Below are positions 61,479 to 64,000 of a stretch of 64,000 bases of DNA, in pieces. The position numbers and the translations under genes are program-made. The stretch spans positions 1 to 64,000 of the forward strand of contig JAXLXO010000033.1 in NCBI GenBank assembly GCA_046327915.1, given 5' to 3'. Below the pieces are notes generated by a model. It saw only the letters and a program-made list of their open reading frames with translations. It had not been told where the DNA came from and ran no database searches. The DNA comes from VGTK01 sp046327915 (lineage in GTDB: Bacteria; Desulfobacterota; Binatia; UBA12015). Positions within the stretch are counted from its first letter, which is position 1. Every line of letters begins with the position of its first letter.

Positions 61479-63499
61479 GACGCACCTCCGGTCGGCGTTC
61501 CGGGGAACGCGTAGACGTCGCCGACCTGCCCTTCGCGCACGCGGGTCAGCCCTGCGGCCGCCGGGTCGAAGCGCGCGGTGAGGTTCCGCGGGTAGACCAG
61601 CACCTTCGGCCGCCCGGGCATGGTCTCGCCGATCTGGCGCAGCGTCGCGATGCGCTGCTCGGGCGGCGTGACGAAGCGGTAGAGCTTGTCCACCTGCGCC
61701 GCGCGGAGGTCGAAGTCCGGCAGGCCGCGGTTGTAGTGGATGCCGTCGACGACGTACGGCACGCGCTCAGAGAGGACGTAGAGCACGCTCTGGTCGCGGA
61801 AGATCAGCGGCACCACGACGACCGTGTCGAGCGGGGTATTCGCGCGGATCCAGGCGAAGGCGTCCGCGTACTCGATCCCCGTGCCCGGCATGAACGTGCC
61901 CGGCGCGGGCTGTTCGGCCGTGACGTGGCGGCCCTCGTACGAGAACGTCCGGTCGGCGACCAGCGGCCCGCGCAGCAGGCCGACGCCGAACAGCGCCACG
62001 TTCCAGCACGCGAGGAAGAGCGCCAGGGCGGCCAGCGCCGGCCCCGCGCTGCGCCAGCCGAGCGCGCGCGTCGTGACGAGCCGCGTGATCGGGCCGAGCG
62101 ACACCAGCGTCAGCCCCAGCGAGCCGAGGTAGATGAACTTGTATTCGTTCCTGCCGGAGATCGAGACCACGCTCGCGAGAGCGTAGCCGCCGATGCACAT
62201 CAGGGCGAGGAACAGCACGCGGGTGTCGCGCTCGCGCAGCCCGCGCACCACGCCGGCCGCGAAGAACGGCCACAGCGGCCAACTCACCGCGACGACCGAC
62301 CAGGCATACGCGTCGGGCCATCCGAAGTGCGGCGGCTCGGGGAACTCGCTGGTCGCGTTCGCCATGAAGTGCAGCACCGGGACGCCGAGCAGCAGGAGCG
62401 CCGCGCATCCGCCGACGGCACCGATCGCGCGCGGCGCGCTCGCCCACGTGCGCAGCCAGGCCACGAGACGCGCCGGCGACAGGCCCTGCGCGAGCCGTCC
62501 GTCGAGCAGCGCCGCGAGCACCACCGCGCCGGCGATCGCGCCCGCGAAGCCCGCCAGCATGAACGCGCCGGTGATCGCGTGCAGCGCGAACGCCCCGAGC
62601 AGCGCCATCACGCCGAGTGCCACGTCGAAGCCGCGCGCGCGCCCGCGCAGGGCGCGGACCACGACCAGCAGCCCGAAGACGTAGAAGTAGACGCCGAGTG
62701 CTGCGCCCGTGTAGTTGGCGAACTTCGCGAGCAGCGTCGCGAGACGGACGTCACCCGCGATCACCATGGTGCGCGGATCGAGCGGCCGGCCCGCCGCCGT
62801 TGCCAGAATCCAGTAGAGGCCGCCCGCGAGGTTCGCGCCGAAGAGTCCGAACACCGCGCGCAGCGTGCCGAGCCCCGCGCGCACCGGTCCGTACAGCTCA
62901 CGCGCGATGGCGGCGGTCCACGCGAGGCTGCCCGCGAGGATCGCGACGTTGACGATCGTCGACGCGAGCGGCGCCGGAATGCGCAGCAGCTCGATCAGCG
63001 CCGCGAGCAGCGCGTGATACGGCCAGTAGGTGTTCGACGGATGTCCCGGCAGGGTCACGTTCTCGGGCGGCACGTGCCCCGCGACGACCTGGTAGACGTA
63101 CGCCGAGTGGAAGAAGCCGTGGTGCGAGATCTGCACTCGCGGCGACGCGAGCATCGCGTACAGCGTCGGAACGAATGCGAGCAGTCCGACGGCGAGCGCG
63201 GCCCATCCGAGCCCGCCCGGAGCGACGAAGGTCGCGGCGGGCTCGTCGAGGATCGCGGACCAACGCCGTCTCCGCGCGAGCACCACGACCGCCGCGGAAC
63301 CGGCCGCGCATGCGACGAATACCGCAGCCCATCCCTGTCCGCCGAATGCACCGAGCATCGTCGTCAGCAGCAGCCCGAGCGACGGGAACGACGACAGGAG
63401 AAGCAGCAGCGTCGTGTTCAGTAGCCGACCGGACATGGGAGGTTTGCCCGGAAGCGGGCGGGACGGCTCACGAGGCAGTGACGGAGCCGAGACCGACAT
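61475..63499 (-). CDS. Large multi-spanning membrane protein, GT-C-like
   Basis: 674 residues with about a dozen transmembrane helices and a soluble C-terminal region (about residue 500-674, with VVVVPLIFRDQSVLYVLS). The first loop carries acidic and His residues. It resembles GT-C membrane glycosyltransferases/polymerases and O-antigen-type proteins, but I see no defined catalytic motif. GGAGG lies 8 bases before the ATG. It is the first gene of the wecE-wecD run. Confidence 0.65.
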   Translation of the reverse strand: MSVSAPSLPREPSRPLPGKPPMSGRLLNTTLLLLLSSFPSLGLLLTTMLGAFGGQGWAAVFVACAAGSAAVVVLARRRRWSAILDEPAATFVAPGGLGWAALAVGLLAFVPTLYAMLASPRVQISHHGFFHSAYVYQVVAGHVPPENVTLPGHPSNTYWPYHALLAALIELLRIPAPLASTIVNVAILAGSLAWTAAIARELYGPVRAGLGTLRAVFGLFGANLAGGLYWILATAAGRPLDPRTMVIAGDVRLATLLAKFANYTGAALGVYFYVFGLLVVVRALRGRARGFDVALGVMALLGAFALHAITGAFMLAGFAGAIAGAVVLAALLDGRLAQGLSPARLVAWLRTWASAPRAIGAVGGCAALLLLGVPVLHFMANATSEFPEPPHFGWPDAYAWSVVAVSWPLWPFFAAGVVRGLRERDTRVLFLALMCIGGYALASVVSISGRNEYKFIYLGSLGLTLVSLGPITRLVTTRALGWRSAGPALAALALFLACWNVALFGVGLLRGPLVADRTFSYEGRHVTAEQPAPGTFMPGTGIEYADAFAWIRANTPLDTVVVVPLIFRDQSVLYVLSERVPYVVDGIHYNRGLPDFDLRAAQVDKLYRFVTPPEQRIATLRQIGETMPGRPKVLVYPRNLTARFDPAAAGLTRVREGQVGDVYAFPGTPTGGAS

Positions 63500-63579
63500 G
63501 GTAGGGCCCTCCCGAAGCGTGGTCAACGCGCAACGCGCGACGGCCCGCACCGGCGAGCGAAAACGGCGAGGTGCGAACG

Positions 63580-64000
63580 ATGCGGATCGGTGGCGTCGAC
63601 GAGATCTGGCGATACCCCGTCAAGTCCATGGCGGGTGAGCGGCTCCCCGCGACGGCCGTGGGCCCGCAGGGCCTGACGGGCGACCGCGGCTGGGCCGTGC
63701 GCGACGAGGAGCGCGGCGGAATCCGCGGCGCGAAGAAGATCCCCGAGCTGATGCGTTGCGCGGCGCGCTACCTCGTGGAGCCGCGCGACCGACAGGCCGG
63801 CGACGTCGAGATGCGGCTGCCCGACGGGGCGCTCGTCCGCAGCGACGACCCCGCCGCGGCGGATCGCCTGAGCGCCGCCCTCGGGACGCGCGTGACCCTG
63901 TGGCCGCTTCAGCCGGCCGACCAGCTCGACCACTACCGGCGCGGCGCTCCGACGCACGCCGACCTGGAGCAGGAGCTGCGCTCGATGTTCGCGCTCGAGC
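63580..64000 (+). CDS. MOSC-domain protein (3' truncated)
   Basis: 140 residues before the window ends. The N-terminal barrel reads EIWRYPVKSMAGERL and GLTGDRGWAVRDEE, the MOSC N-terminal domain pattern of proteins that bind a molybdenum cofactor or act in sulfur transfer, such as mARC/YcbX-like reductases. The C-terminal MOSC domain would follow outside. GAGG lies 8 bases before the ATG. It is divergent from the GT-C-like gene. Confidence 0.8.
   Translation, partial: MRIGGVDEIWRYPVKSMAGERLPATAVGPQGLTGDRGWAVRDEERGGIRGAKKIPELMRCAARYLVEPRDRQAGDVEMRLPDGALVRSDDPAAADRLSAALGTRVTLWPLQPADQLDHYRRGAPTHADLEQELRSMFALE

Overview
The window is GC-rich (about 70 percent by eye) and densely coded. It has 65 protein genes I can support, three low-confidence small coding calls including a mini-ORF, and one strongly predicted structured RNA. 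No tRNA, rRNA, CRISPR array, transposase or prophage gene was seen. The gene content points to an uncultured high-GC bacterium of the old Deltaproteobacteria grade (Myxococcota or Binatota-like): a bacterial mevalonate operon, many acyl-CoA ligases, CoA-transferases and crotonases, secreted lipoproteins with myxobacterial-style cytochrome motifs, and dTDP-amino-sugar glycan genes. This placement is inference from gene content, not phylogeny.

Layout. 1-4156: the end of a FAD amine oxidase, a ParE/GyrB-type topoisomerase subunit, and a type II NADH dehydrogenase. 4213-7862 (+): rhodanese, alpha/beta hydrolase, ACAD10/11-like phosphotransferase, an unknown protein and a crotonase. 7825-16960 (-): an eight-gene run, mostly coupled by 4-nt overlaps, with two PaaK-like ligases, two AMP-binding proteins (one missing its lid domain), a CaiB-type CoA-transferase, a PaaG-like isomerase and a secreted SurA/thioredoxin-like fusion. 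It is probably an acid-activation and degradation pathway of unknown substrate. 17053-22667: RhlB-like helicase, monoacylglycerol-lipase-like hydrolase, two secreted proteins (one ceramidase-like), pterin carbinolamine dehydratase and a small membrane protein.

22703-28128 (-): a mevalonate operon mvaD-mvaK2-fni-mvaA-mvaK1 without HMG-CoA synthase. A 22-bp dyad and a small HTH gene lie upstream. 28706-37960: small and unknown proteins, a ferritin-like protein, a DsbA-like lipoprotein, ferredoxin-type nitrite/sulfite reductase, a cold-shock-like protein, EF-P with an Asn tip, a canonical enoyl-CoA hydratase and an epoxide-hydrolase-like protein.

38226-38625 (+) is the most unusual locus. A near-consensus promoter is followed about 300 nt later by a three-way junction ending in a T-run terminator. 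In between lie several hairpins and a 15-residue mini-ORF whose Shine-Dalgarno region can pair with the last ~21 nt of 16S rRNA. I do not recognise the RNA.

38650-52783: histidine phosphatase, MoeB with an N-terminal rhodanese domain, LON-domain protein, an iron/oxidative-stress module (Fur, DUF3501, rubrerythrin, Bfd-like ferredoxin), glgC, a cytochrome/copper-monooxygenase-like lipoprotein, glutathione S-transferase, lipoate genes (lipA, lipB) next to a 2-oxoacid dehydrogenase E2, RNase HII and acyl-CoA dehydrogenase. 52864-63499: a surface-glycan locus with glycosyltransferases, an MsbA-type ABC exporter, a glycosidase-glycosyltransferase fusion, WecD/WecE and a multi-spanning GT-C-like protein. 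The window ends inside a MOSC-domain gene.
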